Counted from the stretch's first letter, positions 1-7,449 are shown. The stretch is 15,480 nt of DNA from Bacteroidales bacterium (GCA_004557195.1 SFER01000030.1:1-15480), one strand, 5' to 3'. Made by a program: numbers and translations. The notes: generated from the letters alone by a model not told the origin.

Positions 1-1311
1 GCTGTCGGTGGGCGCGGACGCTTCGCTGCGCGCGGCGCACTGTTTCAATAGGCTTTTGATTTCTTGTAGCTCGGATTCTTGGAGTTGTGCTTCACAGCAC
101 TCTTCCTTGAGGTACCAGCTCCACTTTGATTCTTGCCATTCTTCTTTCCATTCTTCGTTTTGGGCGGTGTGGAGGATGCCTCTCGGCTCTGCCGATTCGG
201 CTTCCTCCGGCTTTTGCTCGGCAAATTGGATTTGGTGCTTTATGGGGGCGAAGGCTGCGGGGAGCCATTGTTGGGCTTCCTCGTAGTCGCTGAAGTAGTA
301 TTGAGCGCGCTCGGCGGCTGTTAGGCCCCATGTTTCGTTTCGGTACCAGTTTATTTGCTCCAATGTTAGTTTTTGGTCTCGCCAGAGGTGCCACTCGTAA
401 TCGTCCATCGAGAAGATGAAATCGGTGTAGGAGCCGTTGATGGGGAGGACGTTCGCGTTTGATTCGTGCCAGCAGTGGAACATGGGGGTGTAGGACACGC
501 GGTTGTTTTTTGCGTGGTCCCACAACTCATAAAAATACTTCTTTTTGTTTTTGATTGAGCGGTTTCCGCTTTCTACTATGAACATTCCTCCGATCGTCGA
601 TGGGATTAGGCGACAGGCTACCTCGAGATGCGATGGCTCTTCTGCTCGCTTGTAATCGTCGGCGTAGCTGCATCGGCTGGCGTCGGTAATTAGAGCGTAG
701 TGATATGGGATGCCGGTGTGATAGGAACGTTTGCTGTAGTGGGTGCGGATGTGGGTGTATTTCGTGAGTTTGCGGCAATAGATGAGCGTGGTTCCTGAAT
801 ATTTTAGGGCTTTTTGGGGAAGATTTAGTTCTTCGGGGGTGTATTTGGCGATGTCTTTGATTTCTTGGCGCATTGCCTTGGCTTCCATGGTGTTTGGGCA
901 CATTATGAGGGAGTTTGCGCCGGGGGTGCGCCAGAATTCTAACCACCTTATATATAGCTTGAGGAGATCGGAAACCTCCTCTCCTACCGAGTGGAAGATT
1001 ATGAAACGGCCGTAGTTGTTTTTTCTTGCGACTTCGAGTTGGGCGATGATGTTGCGCTGGAGGGTTGTGGGGCGGATGTTGATGGTGGAGAGCCAGTATT
1101 CGAAATCGTAATTCGGGCGGTGTTTTAGCGGGTGGGTTGGGTCGATGGGCATTTCCTTTGGGACATAGTGGGCGCCACCCGCATAGCTGATGCGGATGCG
1201 CTCGCCGGTGCAGCCTTCGCCGGTGATTGGGTTGTAGGCGTTGGCGCGGGCGGCGAGGGTTCGGCGGCGCTCGAGGTTTTCGTTGATTATGTCATGCGGG
1301 GTGAAATTCAT
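1..1311 (-). CDS. Terminase large-subunit-like protein, decayed ATPase (3' end beyond window)
   Basis: A single reading frame runs without a stop from the ATG at 1309-1311 to base 1, giving 437 residues with the C-terminus missing. The N-terminal half follows the layout of phage terminase large subunits: a Q-containing stretch (residues 78-92), a beta strand RFII (102-105), a hydrophobic helix LYIRWLEFW (119-127), the strand ANSLIMCPN (132-140), a VES motif (246-248) where terminases usually have ESTANG, and YFYELWDHAKN (259-269) followed by SYTPMFHCWHE (273-283) and LTLEQINWYR (315-324). The place where a Walker A motif is expected reads HSVGEEVSD (107-115), with no GKS/T. The region after 330 is too short and lacks the acidic pattern of the terminase nuclease; residues 365-437 are Glu- and Gln-rich. 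I infer a decayed or repurposed prophage gene. No other phage gene is visible here. The frame is certain; the family assignment is by eye. Confidence 0.6.
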   Translation of the reverse strand, partial: MNFTPHDIINENLERRRTLAARANAYNPITGEGCTGERIRISYAGGAHYVPKEMPIDPTHPLKHRPNYDFEYWLSTINIRPTTLQRNIIAQLEVARKNNYGRFIIFHSVGEEVSDLLKLYIRWLEFWRTPGANSLIMCPNTMEAKAMRQEIKDIAKYTPEELNLPQKALKYSGTTLIYCRKLTKYTHIRTHYSKRSYHTGIPYHYALITDASRCSYADDYKRAEEPSHLEVACRLIPSTIGGMFIVESGNRSIKNKKKYFYELWDHAKNNRVSYTPMFHCWHESNANVLPINGSYTDFIFSMDDYEWHLWRDQKLTLEQINWYRNETWGLTAAERAQYYFSDYEEAQQWLPAAFAPIKHQIQFAEQKPEEAESAEPRGILHTAQNEEWKEEWQESKWSWYLKEECCEAQLQESELQEIKSLLKQCAARSEASAPTDS

Positions 1312-1348
1312 TTGATTTTTTTATAGGGCCAATAGGCATTTATGTTTG

Positions 1349-1356
1349 CAAAGATA
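1349..1356 (-). promoter_or_regulatory. Candidate -7 box for the terminase-like gene
   Basis: The minus strand reads TATCTTTG, an exact match to the Bacteroidota -7 consensus TAnnTTTG, about 38 bases before the ATG at 1311. No clear TTTG lies 19 bases further upstream, so this rests on the -7 box alone. Confidence 0.4.
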
Positions 1357-1447
1357 TGGCGCGGAGATGTGGGGCGCGTGCAGATTGCGCGCGAATTGGT
1401 GATTTAACCTTATTTTAACGTGTATTTGGCGATTGTGGGTGCTTGGG

Positions 1448-1614
1448 GCGTACCTTCGGCACGCAATTTCTCTATCTTATGCTGATCCTGGCACAACTCC
1501 GTAAGTGCCAGGTTATGGGCAGGTTAGCCGCGCTGCGGCTACAGATTCTTGTGGTGTGGGCGCTGCATAAGCAGCGCGGTGGCGTGTAGGTGGCGGTGGA
1601 GCTGCATGAGCAGC
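1448..1614. repeat. Cluster of short hairpins, REP-like palindromic element
   Basis: Five inverted repeats follow one another: GCGT..ACGC with inner CC/GG (1448-1464), CCTGGCAC/GTGCCAGG with a 10-base loop (1487-1512), TAGCCGC/GCGGCTA with a 3-base loop (1525-1541), GCGCTGC/GCAGCGC with an ATAA loop (1560-1577) and GCTGC/GCAGC with an ATGA loop (1601-1614). The last two are near copies of each other. The surrounding stretch 1321-1733 has no convincing gene. I infer a repetitive-extragenic-palindrome type element, possibly mobilised in trans by a RAYT-type transposase elsewhere; a decayed structured RNA is the alternative. Confidence 0.5.
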
Positions 1615-1733
1615 GCGCTGGGGCTCGCTGACTCTCGCGCGGTGTGGTGTCGCACTGGCTGGCATCAGCTCCGCCGCTGGGTGGAGATTTCGGAGGGCTC
1701 GGAGCGGCTCGTGATGGGTGTGGTGTGGGGGAT

Positions 1734-1764
1734 TTGGAGAAATGGGAGAGAATGATTATATTTG
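1734..1764 (+). promoter_or_regulatory. Promoter of the orphan 104-codon gene
   Basis: TTTG at 1734-1737, a 19-base spacer and TATATTTG at 1757-1764 match the Bacteroidota primary sigma consensus exactly. The gene start lies 47 bases downstream of the -7 box. Confidence 0.75.
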
Positions 1765-1811
1765 CGGATAATTTTGAATTCTAATTTTTTACGAACTAAT
1801 GTCGAATCGTT

Positions 1812-2126
1812 ATGGAAGGACAAATTATTCTTAAGGTGATATGCACGGAAGACCATTGGATTGCGTATGGACCCGGATATGAGGACGAGAATGTCAAGGA
1901 GGTGGTTGCCAAAGTGGGTCCTTTCCCTCAAAAGTACTTCCCTAATCTCGTTATCGAAGAAATAGATGATGATAGAATTGTGATTTCGGAAGGAACGGAT
2001 GGATCGAAGAGGGTGCTTACTCGTCAAAGCAGCGTTAGTTTTCACTACGAGATTGAAGGCAGGGAGTGGAGCGATGGCTGTGTGTGCGATGGCTCTGACT
2101 ATTACGCCCAAATTATTTGGGAATAA
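1812..2126 (+). CDS. Small acidic protein of unknown function
   Basis: The 104-residue product begins MEGQIILKV and matches no family I recognise. It has no signal peptide, membrane segment or obvious motif. It is rich in Asp and Glu, with an IEEIDDD run near residue 50, and its alternating hydrophobic pattern suggests a small beta-rich cytosolic domain. Two nearby cysteines occur close to the C-terminus (CVCDG). The gene is credible because a perfect-consensus promoter lies just upstream and a strong palindromic terminator just downstream, making it a single-gene unit. Its base composition is more AT-rich than the flanking metabolic genes, and it sits beside the hairpin cluster and a phage-like gene, so it may be acquired. 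A small immunity-type protein is one possibility, but nothing in the sequence proves it. Confidence 0.7.
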   Translation: MEGQIILKVICTEDHWIAYGPGYEDENVKEVVAKVGPFPQKYFPNLVIEEIDDDRIVISEGTDGSKRVLTRQSSVSFHYEIEGREWSDGCVCDGSDYYAQIIWE

Positions 2127-2143
2127 CAGATTGACCAAAAGTT

Positions 2144-2177
2144 AAAATGAGGCATATCAATTGATATGCCTCATTTT
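2144..2177. terminator. Bidirectional terminator, perfect 34-bp palindrome
   Basis: Bases 2144-2160 and 2161-2177 are exact reverse complements. The arms begin AAAATGAGG and end CCTCATTTT, giving a GC-containing stem flanked by A and T runs on both strands. It lies between two convergent stop codons (2126 and 2206), so it can end both the orphan gene and transketolase. Confidence 0.85.
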
Positions 2178-2205
2178 TATGTGGGATATGGCGCAATGCG
2201 CTTTG

Positions 2206-4233
2206 TTATTTCAGCATTGAGAGAATGCGCTGAGCGACAAGTTCGGGGGTGAAGCCAAATTTCTCCTCAAGGACTTTGTAGGGGGCTGAGGCACCGAAGT
2301 GGTCGAGTCCGATAATCTTGTTGATGTCGCCTACGAGAGTGAGCAGAGTAGATGGGAGTCCGGCAGTGAGACCGATGATGTTGGCACCTTTCGGGAGCAC
2401 GGAATCGCGATAGTCTTGCGGCTGGCTGAGGAACAAACCGATTGACGGCACAGAGACGATTCTCGCCTTCACGCCTTGAGCCTCAAGAATTTCGGCAGCT
2501 TGGCAGAGAGTTGAAACATCGGAGCCATTGCCCACGAGGACTACATTGTAATCGGGAGCATCAACAACGACATAGCCGCCACGCTGTGCCTGGAGAGCGT
2601 CGTTGTAGCGGTCGCCCGAAGCACTTGGGAGGTCTTTAATATCTTGGCGCGAGAGGATTAGCGCAGTGGGGGTATCGTGGTTTTCCATCGCCATCTTCCA
2701 AGCAACGGTGGTCTCGGCGCTGTCGGCGGGGCGAAGCACGAGGAGACTGTTGCGTCCGGCATGGTTTTTGAGCTCTTCAAGGAGGCGGATTTGAGCTTCC
2801 TGCTCAACCGGCTCATGAGTAGGACCATCCTCGCCCACGCGGAACGAGTCGTGAGTCCAGATGAATTTAACCGGCAACTGCATGAGAGCCGACATGCGCA
2901 CAGCGGGTTTCATGTAGTCGGAGAAGACGAAGAAGGTGGCGCAAGCGGCTTGCAAACCGCCGTGGAGAGCAATACCGTTGATAATAGCGGTCATTGCGAG
3001 TTCAGCCACACCGGCATGAAGGAAAGCACCATTGAAATTGCCTTTTTCGAGAGCACCCACCTTCTTGAGGAAAGCGTCGGTTTTGTCGCTATTGGCAAGG
3101 TCGGCAGACGAAACAATCATATTTTTCATCACCTCACCGAGAACGCTGAGCACATTAGCCGAAGCTGCGCGAGTGGCGATATTCGGCTTGTGTGCGATAG
3201 CCTTATAGTCGATTGCCGGCAATTCGCCATTGATGAACGATTGGAGTTGAGCTGCCTTTTCGGGGTTTTCAGCCGCCCAGCGGTCGAATTCAGCCTTGCG
3301 AGCAGCAGCAACCGAAGCCAATTCCTCGGCGCGGCGAGCGTAGAGTTGCTTCACATCGTCGAAAATCACCCAAGGATTCTCGACATCGGCGCCAAGCGAG
3401 CGGATTGTGTCCTCAAACGAAGCACCCGATTTGCTCAACGGCTGCCCGTGAGTGCTGCATTTGCCTTCGAAAGAATCGCCTTGGGCAGTAACGCAGCCGA
3501 GACCCATCACAGTGTGTCCGATAATCAAAGTCGGGCGCGATTTCTCGGCGATTGCGGTTTCGAGAGCCGAAGAAATCTCGGCGGCATCGTTGCCGTTGAT
3601 TTCAATCACGTTCCAGTTCCAAGCGCGGTATTTTGCGGCAGTGTCTTCGGTGGTAACAGCATCGACGTCGGTTGAGAGTTGGACATTATTGCTATCGAAG
3701 AACATAATAAGGTTGCTAAGACCGAGGCAGCCGGCGATGCGAGCGGCGCCTTGCGAAATTTCTTCCTGGATACCGCCATCGGAGATGTAGGCATAGGTTT
3801 TATGAGCCACCACCTCGCCAAAGCGAGCCACAAGGAATCGCTCGGCAATCGCGGCACCCACAGCCATGGCGTGACCTTGCCCGAGAGGACCGGAGGTGTT
3901 CTCAACACCACGCATCACATCCACTTCGGGGTGTCCCGGAGTAACACTCCCCCACTGGCGGAACTGACGCAGCTCGTCGATAGAATATTTCCCGGTGAGA
4001 GCGAGCACCGAGTAGAGCATCGGCGACATGTGTCCGGGGTCGAGGAAGAAGCGGTCGCGCGCAATCCATTTCGGGTCGGCAGGATCGTAGGTCAAATATT
4101 TGGAATATAACACATTAACAAAATCGGCACCACCCATAGCACCACCGGGGTGACCCGATTTTGCGTTTTCTACCATTGAAGCCACCAATATACGGATATT
4201 GTCGGCAGCATGTTTCATTATGTCTTGATTCAT
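2206..4233 (-). CDS. tkt: Transketolase
   Basis: Transketolase moves two-carbon ketol units between sugar phosphates in the non-oxidative pentose phosphate pathway, using thiamine diphosphate and a divalent metal. The 675-residue length fits the full family. Visible hallmarks are SGHPGGAMGG with His28, GHMSPMLY, GPLGQGHAMAVG, the cofactor-binding region SDGGIQEE to FFDSNNVQL, the catalytic glutamate of GVAELAM (Glu411, the same number as in E. coli TktA), and THDSFRVGEDGPTHEPVEQ for substrate binding. The frame extends upstream to a GTG at 4254, but that codon lies inside the -7 box of the best promoter, so I place the start at the ATG ending at 4233 (MNQDIMKHAADNIR). The gene stands alone, with its own promoter and a shared palindromic terminator. 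It lies downstream of a sugar transporter, but a terminator separates the two. Confidence 0.96.
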   Translation of the reverse strand: MNQDIMKHAADNIRILVASMVENAKSGHPGGAMGGADFVNVLYSKYLTYDPADPKWIARDRFFLDPGHMSPMLYSVLALTGKYSIDELRQFRQWGSVTPGHPEVDVMRGVENTSGPLGQGHAMAVGAAIAERFLVARFGEVVAHKTYAYISDGGIQEEISQGAARIAGCLGLSNLIMFFDSNNVQLSTDVDAVTTEDTAAKYRAWNWNVIEINGNDAAEISSALETAIAEKSRPTLIIGHTVMGLGCVTAQGDSFEGKCSTHGQPLSKSGASFEDTIRSLGADVENPWVIFDDVKQLYARRAEELASVAAARKAEFDRWAAENPEKAAQLQSFINGELPAIDYKAIAHKPNIATRAASANVLSVLGEVMKNMIVSSADLANSDKTDAFLKKVGALEKGNFNGAFLHAGVAELAMTAIINGIALHGGLQAACATFFVFSDYMKPAVRMSALMQLPVKFIWTHDSFRVGEDGPTHEPVEQEAQIRLLEELKNHAGRNSLLVLRPADSAETTVAWKMAMENHDTPTALILSRQDIKDLPSASGDRYNDALQAQRGGYVVVDAPDYNVVLVGNGSDVSTLCQAAEILEAQGVKARIVSVPSIGLFLSQPQDYRDSVLPKGANIIGLTAGLPSTLLTLVGDINKIIGLDHFGASAPYKVLEEKFGFTPELVAQRILSMLK

Positions 4234-4253
4234 TGCAAATAAATTTAATTGCA

Positions 4254-4284
4254 CGAAGATAGTAATAAAATAGTAATCGGCAAA
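4254..4284 (-). promoter_or_regulatory. Promoter of transketolase gene
   Basis: On the minus strand, TTTG (4284-4281), a 19-base spacer and TATCTTCG (4261-4254, one mismatch to TAnnTTTG) stand about 20 bases before the ATG at 4233. The -33 element lies at the end of the T-rich tail of the upstream terminator. It implies transcription starts near 4247, which excludes the upstream GTG start. Confidence 0.6.
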
Positions 4285-4327
4285 ATAAAAATGTTGGCAG
4301 GAACGAAAAAATAGGTTCCTGCCAACA
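4281..4327 (-). terminator. Rho-independent terminator of the sugar transporter gene
   Basis: A 13-bp perfect stem (4292-4304 with 4315-4327; arm TGTTGGCAGGAAC) encloses a 10-base loop. On the minus strand it is followed by TTTTTATTTT. It begins 22 bases after the transporter stop codon. Confidence 0.85.
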
Positions 4328-4348
4328 AATTATGAGATAAATTCGCGA

Positions 4349-5602
4349 CTATTCTGCTTTGGCAGGTTTTGAGCCGATGAGAGCGTAGAAGAGGATGTAG
4401 GCAGCGCTGAGCAACGGGATGATGTAGCTGATGAGATAGTCGCCCATCAAATCAACAACCTGAGCTTGGATAGCGAGCATCACGGCGCAACCAAACACCA
4501 TTGTCATGAAAATACCGGAAGCGGCAGCAGTGTATTTTCCGAGGCCTTCGACAGCCATGTTGAAAATACCACCCCACATAACCGAAGTGCAAAGACCCAC
4601 GCAAATGAAAGCGGCAACGCCAACAGGCACTTCAACCCAGATGATGTTAAGGTTTGCCCAATCCACACCAGGAACGCTTGTAGTGATAGTGCTTGGAGCG
4701 AACATGCCGAATGCAATCAAGATTACAGCGGCAGTGGCTGTAGTAGCAACCATGGCGCGGCTCGAAACCTTGCCACCGATAGCGCCACCAACCGAACGGC
4801 CGATGAACATTGCAAACCAATAAACGGCAGCGATGAGAGTAGCCACACTTGCAGCGATGTTAACATCCTCGATGAGATATTTCATCATATAGGTGGGAGT
4901 ACCAACCTCAACCGACATATAAAGGAAAATTGCAAGCGCACCGAGAGCGAAATGGCGATGCTTGAGGGCGCCCTTGATAAGTTCCATTTTCACAGGCTCT
5001 TGTTTCGGCTCCTCAATCTTAGTGAGCGCGAGCACAATAAAAGCAGCGACGAAGATAGCCACGGCAATGTACATTGCAGGAGCGGCATCGACGATAGCGG
5101 TTTCCTTTGTAACTTCACCGATGAGAGCACCGATGATGATATATACGGCAACGGCAGATGCACTATTGAAAGCGCCACCGATTTGAATCAACTGGTTACC
5201 ACTGTTGCCGCCGCCACCGAGGACATTGAGCAAAGGATTCACAACGGTGTTGAGCATACACATGCAGAAACCGGAGATAAATGCACCGATAAGATAAACC
5301 CACATGCTTGCCATGGTACCGGATAGAAGTTCGAGCGCCATACCGATAATGCCGACAACTAGCGCAAGCAAGGCAGTTTTCTTGTAGCCAAATTTAACGA
5401 TGAGCATACCCGAAGGGATACCCATAACGAGGTAAGCTATAAAATTGGCGTAGTTGCCGATTTGGGATTGGAGTTCGGATGCACCGAATTGGTTTTGAAC
5501 AATGACAGCCATCGGAGAGCAGAGGTTGGTCACGAAGGCAATCATAGCGAATAGGGCTATCATCATAATAATCGCAGCCCATTGTTTAGATTTTTGTGCC
5601 AT
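4349..5602 (-). CDS. FHS-family sugar/proton symporter (MFS)
   Basis: The 417-residue product is almost entirely hydrophobic helices, consistent with the 12 membrane spans of the major facilitator superfamily in the inner membrane. The helix-4 region NPLLNVLGGGGNSGNQ and QIGGAFNSASAVAV, with the early loop FGYKK, matches the fucose/glucose/galactose (FucP/GluP) FHS family, which imports hexoses with protons. A soluble loop rich in Lys and Glu near residues 195-215 separates the two six-helix halves. Substrate cannot be read from the sequence; glucose, galactose or fucose are all possible. It has its own promoter and terminator, so the closeness to transketolase is not a shared transcript. An inverted repeat overlaps its promoter and may bind a regulator. 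Confidence 0.88.
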   Translation of the reverse strand: MAQKSKQWAAIIMMIALFAMIAFVTNLCSPMAVIVQNQFGASELQSQIGNYANFIAYLVMGIPSGMLIVKFGYKKTALLALVVGIIGMALELLSGTMASMWVYLIGAFISGFCMCMLNTVVNPLLNVLGGGGNSGNQLIQIGGAFNSASAVAVYIIIGALIGEVTKETAIVDAAPAMYIAVAIFVAAFIVLALTKIEEPKQEPVKMELIKGALKHRHFALGALAIFLYMSVEVGTPTYMMKYLIEDVNIAASVATLIAAVYWFAMFIGRSVGGAIGGKVSSRAMVATTATAAVILIAFGMFAPSTITTSVPGVDWANLNIIWVEVPVGVAAFICVGLCTSVMWGGIFNMAVEGLGKYTAAASGIFMTMVFGCAVMLAIQAQVVDLMGDYLISYIIPLLSAAYILFYALIGSKPAKAE

Positions 5603-5684
5603 TAGAATTGAATTTAGTTTATGATTAAAAATTAATTTTCAGGTTAACGCGTCAGCGCTTGGGTAGAGCACTTCTAAGCGATTG

Positions 5685-5715
5685 TAAAGTTAAGCATTTT
5701 TTTATGTGTAACCAA
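5685..5715 (-). promoter_or_regulatory. Promoter of the sugar transporter gene
   Basis: On the minus strand TTGG (5715-5712), a 19-base spacer and TAACTTTA (5692-5685) resemble the consensus, with the last base of the -7 box differing. The start codon is 83 bases further on, leaving a leader of about 75 bases. Confidence 0.5.
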
Positions 5716-5724
5716 TTTTGGTTA
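5709..5724. promoter_or_regulatory. Inverted repeat over the transporter promoter, candidate operator
   Basis: TAACCAA and TTGGTTA are exact reverse complements separated by two bases, and they cover the -33 element of the transporter promoter. This position suits a dimeric repressor or activator. It is only 7 bp per arm, so it could be chance or a secondary hairpin behind the yggS terminator. Confidence 0.35.
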
Positions 5725-5725
5725 T

Positions 5726-5775
5726 AAAAAAACGGCGAAAGAGGGGATTTTTTTAATCAATACTCCCTCTCGCCG
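5726..5775 (-). terminator. Terminator overlapping the end of the yggS-type gene
   Basis: On the minus strand CGGCGA and GAGGG (5775-5765) pair with CCCTC and TCGCCG (5745-5733), with a two-base bulge, and are followed by seven T (5732-5726). The left arm lies inside the last codons of the yggS-type gene, so the stop codon sits in the loop. Confidence 0.8.
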
Positions 5776-6431
5776 AAAATTGTGGTGCCAATTCGCACCA
5801 TATTGCTGCCACAGTCGATGGCGATTCTGTAGTCGTGGCTCATTCCCATGCTCACCACCGAGAAAGAGTCGTCGGATGGATAGAATGAGGATTTGAGAGT
5901 GTCGAACACCGAGCGGATTTTCTTAAACTCGGCTGCAATCTCCGCCGAATCATCGGTATTGGTAGCCATACCCATCACGCCGCGCACCTTCACGTTGCCG
6001 AGAGTAGCCAACACGCCCGAATCGGCGAGGGCGACACATTCGTCGCAAGTGAGCCCGAACTTGGTGGTTTCTTGTGCGACATGGAGTTGCAGCAGCACAT
6101 CCACCACACGCCCGATTTTTGCCGCCTCCTTGTCGATGGTGTGGAGCAATGCCACAGAATCGACGCTATGAATGAGCGACACACAGGGGACCACGGCTCG
6201 CACTTTATTGGACTGGAGATGCCCGATGAAATGCCACTTGAGGTGAGGCAAAGCAGCGTGTTTCTGCGCCAATTCTTGCGCGCGGCTCTCGCCAAACACC
6301 TCCTGCCCTCCCCTCACAGCAGCCTCGATTGCCTCGATGGGATGAAATTTCGACACCGCCACGAGAGTTACCTCCGGGGGCAACTCGCCACGCAGTGTGG
6401 TTATAATATCCTCGACATGGGCGTAGTTCAT
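5757..6431 (-). CDS. yggS: YggS/PLPBP-family pyridoxal 5'-phosphate homeostasis protein
   Basis: This single-domain TIM-barrel family binds pyridoxal 5'-phosphate and keeps vitamin B6 and amino-acid/keto-acid pools balanced; no enzymatic reaction is established for it. At 224 residues it has normal length. Visible motifs are LVAVSK with the Schiff-base lysine Lys28, the FGES strand (usually FGEN), WHFIGHLQSNK, HSVDS, KFGL, GVMGMATNTDD, and the phosphate-binding end SMGMSHDYRIAIDCGSNMVRIGTTIFG. The start at the ATG ending at 6431 gives the usual short helix before the lysine. It begins three bases after the stop codon of the DUF4494 gene, so the two are translated from one message. A terminator overlaps its 3' end. 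Confidence 0.95.
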   Translation of the reverse strand: MNYAHVEDIITTLRGELPPEVTLVAVSKFHPIEAIEAAVRGGQEVFGESRAQELAQKHAALPHLKWHFIGHLQSNKVRAVVPCVSLIHSVDSVALLHTIDKEAAKIGRVVDVLLQLHVAQETTKFGLTCDECVALADSGVLATLGNVKVRGVMGMATNTDDSAEIAAEFKKIRSVFDTLKSSFYPSDDSFSVVSMGMSHDYRIAIDCGSNMVRIGTTIFGEREY

Positions 6432-6434
6432 TGC

Positions 6435-6899
6435 TTAACCCTCCGCAGTGGTTTCGGCGGGCTTGCCACCGCTCAAATCTTCACGATAAACATCCATGAT
6501 AGGAGTTTCGGTGATGGAAGCCACCTCGAAATCGGCCATAGTGCCTTTCATCCCCTCCATGAAATTGTCGTAGGCATTGCGGAAATCGCTTGCCTGCACG
6601 AGGAAGTGAGTTGCAGTCTTTTTCTCCTTACCGGAACGCTCGTCGATGACAATAAACACCGCTTTCACGCTGTACCATTTGTCGCCTGTCTCGTCCCAGA
6701 AGATTTCGCTGATATTGGTGCGCTTCACCGCCGAGATGGTGTAATCACCCGAGATGAAGGGTTGAATTTCCTCGATAATACGAGCCTCAGCCTCGGTAAA
6801 CGATAGGGCATCGACCATGTAAGGCTCATTCACTTTCTTTTGTTCACCGGTTTCTACAATACGGGTGTATCTAACCTTGCATTCAAACCAATTTGCCAT
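6435..6899 (-). CDS. DUF4494 family protein
   Basis: The 154-residue product starts MANWFECKVRY and carries TEAEARI, NISEIFWD, KWYSVKAVF and a following conserved strand, the pattern I recognise as DUF4494. This family of unknown function is largely limited to Bacteroidota. It has no signal peptide or membrane segment and looks like a compact soluble alpha/beta domain, with a low-complexity Gly/Glu/Thr tail after residue 140. It is the first gene of a two-gene operon with the YggS-type protein, a pairing I recall from other Bacteroidales, which hints at a link with vitamin B6 or amino-acid balance; this is context only. Confidence 0.85.
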   Translation of the reverse strand: MANWFECKVRYTRIVETGEQKKVNEPYMVDALSFTEAEARIIEEIQPFISGDYTISAVKRTNISEIFWDETGDKWYSVKAVFIVIDERSGKEKKTATHFLVQASDFRNAYDNFMEGMKGTMADFEVASITETPIMDVYREDLSGGKPAETTAEG

Positions 6900-6940
6900 T
6901 GTTTTCTTCTTTTTTAATTACTCAATTTAGAAATTTCACA

Positions 6941-6948
6941 CAAAGGTA
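6941..6948 (-). promoter_or_regulatory. Candidate -7 box for the DUF4494-yggS operon
   Basis: The minus strand reads TACCTTTG, an exact TAnnTTTG match, 41 bases before the DUF4494 start codon. The base run 19 positions upstream (GCCG) does not fit a -33 element, so only half of the promoter is supported. Confidence 0.5.
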
Positions 6949-7089
6949 GCGAATAAAACCGAAGCGGCGGCTATTTTAAGAGAATTTAATTAAGAGAAAG
7001 ATGAAATGTGGCACGGCAATGCCGATTTACAAAAGTGGACAGATGTAACCGAGAAATCGAAGCAAAAAGCGAAAAAAAGCCGATTTTGT

Positions 7090-7120
7090 TTTGATTTTTG
7101 AAAATCATTGGATACCTTTG
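7090..7120 (+). promoter_or_regulatory. Promoter of the DUF4492-cydAB operon
   Basis: TTTG (7090-7093), exactly 19 bases, then TACCTTTG (7113-7120) match the consensus perfectly. The leader of about 50 bases contains a small hairpin (CCGGA/TCCGG, 7133-7150). I see no site that I can assign to an oxygen or redox regulator. Confidence 0.75.
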
Positions 7121-7174
7121 TTAAATAGTTCACCGGAAGAGTACGTCCGGCATAAACAATAAAGCAACAACCTA

Positions 7175-7414
7175 ATGAATCCTAATTCCGACACAAGCAA
7201 AGCAACACGCTCGCTCCCGGCACGCATATTCGATTTCTATGTCGAAGGGTTTCGCAGCATGACAGTGGGCAAGACATTGTGGCTGATAATATTGATAAAA
7301 CTATTCATCATGTTTGCCATACTCAAACTATTCTTTTTCCCAAACCTGCTGAACCGCTTCGACAGCGACGAAGAACGCGCCGAGCATGTGCGCACCGAAC
7401 TCTTGAAGAAATGA
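7175..7414 (+). CDS. DUF4492 small membrane protein of the cytochrome bd operon
   Basis: The 79-residue product has a soluble N-terminus with basic residues, an amphipathic FYVEGFRSM segment, one strong membrane helix around residues 35-55 (LWLIILIKLFIMFAILKLFFF) shown here in part as a 20-residue hydrophobic core, and a charged C-terminal tail (DSDEERAEH). I recognise this as DUF4492, a family commonly found directly before cydA in Bacteroidota and some Campylobacterota. It is first in the operon, 35 bases before cydA, under the same promoter. By analogy with CydX it may be a small subunit or assembly factor of the bd oxidase, but it is not homologous in any way I can see. Confidence 0.85.
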   Translation: MNPNSDTSKATRSLPARIFDFYVEGFRSMTVGKTLWLIILIKLFIMFAILKLFFFPNLLNRFDSDEERAEHVRTELLKK

Positions 7415-7449
7415 AATCATCAAATAAACTCAACTAAAAATTATTATTT

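Noticed and set aside
92..946. Two separate minus-strand small genes (92-523 and 527-946)
   Set aside because: Both are out-of-frame readings of the long terminase-like frame that runs through the left edge.
2677..3675. Long plus-strand open frame opposite transketolase
   Set aside because: It is the antisense shadow of a conserved gene, has no family motif, no promoter and an atypical composition rich in His, Arg and Ser.
4466..5326. Plus-strand open frame of 286 codons opposite the sugar transporter
   Set aside because: Antisense to membrane-protein codons; it reads as His-, Asn- and Ser-rich noise with no recognisable domain.
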